Of a stretch of DNA of 64,000 nt, positions 63,992 to 64,000 are shown one piece after another (positions within the stretch are counted from its first letter, which is position 1; each line of letters opens with the position of its first letter). The notes under the pieces were generated by a model, which was given only the letters and a program-made list of their open reading frames with translations, was not told the origin of the DNA and did not search any database. Origin of the DNA: Anisakis pegreffii (taxonomy: Eukaryota > Nematoda > Chromadorea > Rhabditida > Anisakidae); the NCBI GenBank assembly GCA_035041965.1, contig JAPYMA010002318.1, forward strand, positions 1 through 64,000, written 5' to 3'. The position numbers and the translations under genes are program-made.

Positions 63992-64000
63992 TAATGGAAA

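Overview
The window looks like nuclear DNA from a nematode. The base composition is AT-rich, genes are split by many short introns, and acceptors are mostly TTTTCAG or TTGCAG. One gene is an astacin protease with the nematode NAS subgroup architecture (astacin, EGF, CUB, TSP1), and tRNA genes are scattered in introns and spacers. I cannot name the species. A parasitic-type, perhaps spirurine, nematode is only a guess. Exon joins below were derived by hand from splice signals, reading phase and family similarity.

Layout. 1211-2295 (-): 3' part of a TMEM134/TMEM230-family membrane protein. 3563 and 5294: tRNA-Thr and tRNA-Lys. 5891-6628 (+): unrecognised protein with a hydrophobic tail. 7321-18367 (-): THADA/Trm732-like HEAT-repeat protein, with a tRNA-Ser and an RTE-type retrotransposon remnant in introns. 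19924-32249 (-): ATP8A/TAT-1-like P4-ATPase (phospholipid flippase), with a hAT-like non-autonomous transposon in an intron. 35944-42055 (+): pentameric ligand-gated channel subunit in ten phase-compatible exons, 448 aa, with a tRNA-Ala in an intron. 42530-43126: three tRNA-Ala genes in a tandem segmental repeat. 44299-50369 (+): secreted protein with four fasciclin (FAS1) domains and two more tRNA-Ala genes in an intron. 51666-57618 (+): the astacin, with reading-frame damage in its CUB region. 58279-61751 (-): ALG8 glucosyltransferase. 61752-64000: nothing recognised apart from a weak coding-like stretch at the edge.

The genes do not form one pathway and no operon is evident. They mix housekeeping functions (N-glycan assembly, lipid asymmetry, probable tRNA methylation cofactor) with surface or secreted functions (channel, fasciclin, moulting-type protease). 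The most unusual items are the channel subunit, which lacks the first cysteine of the Cys-loop and has LSR where anion channels have PAR; the six identical tRNA-Ala(AGC) genes, five of them in two tandem arrays; and the lesions in the astacin CUB exons.
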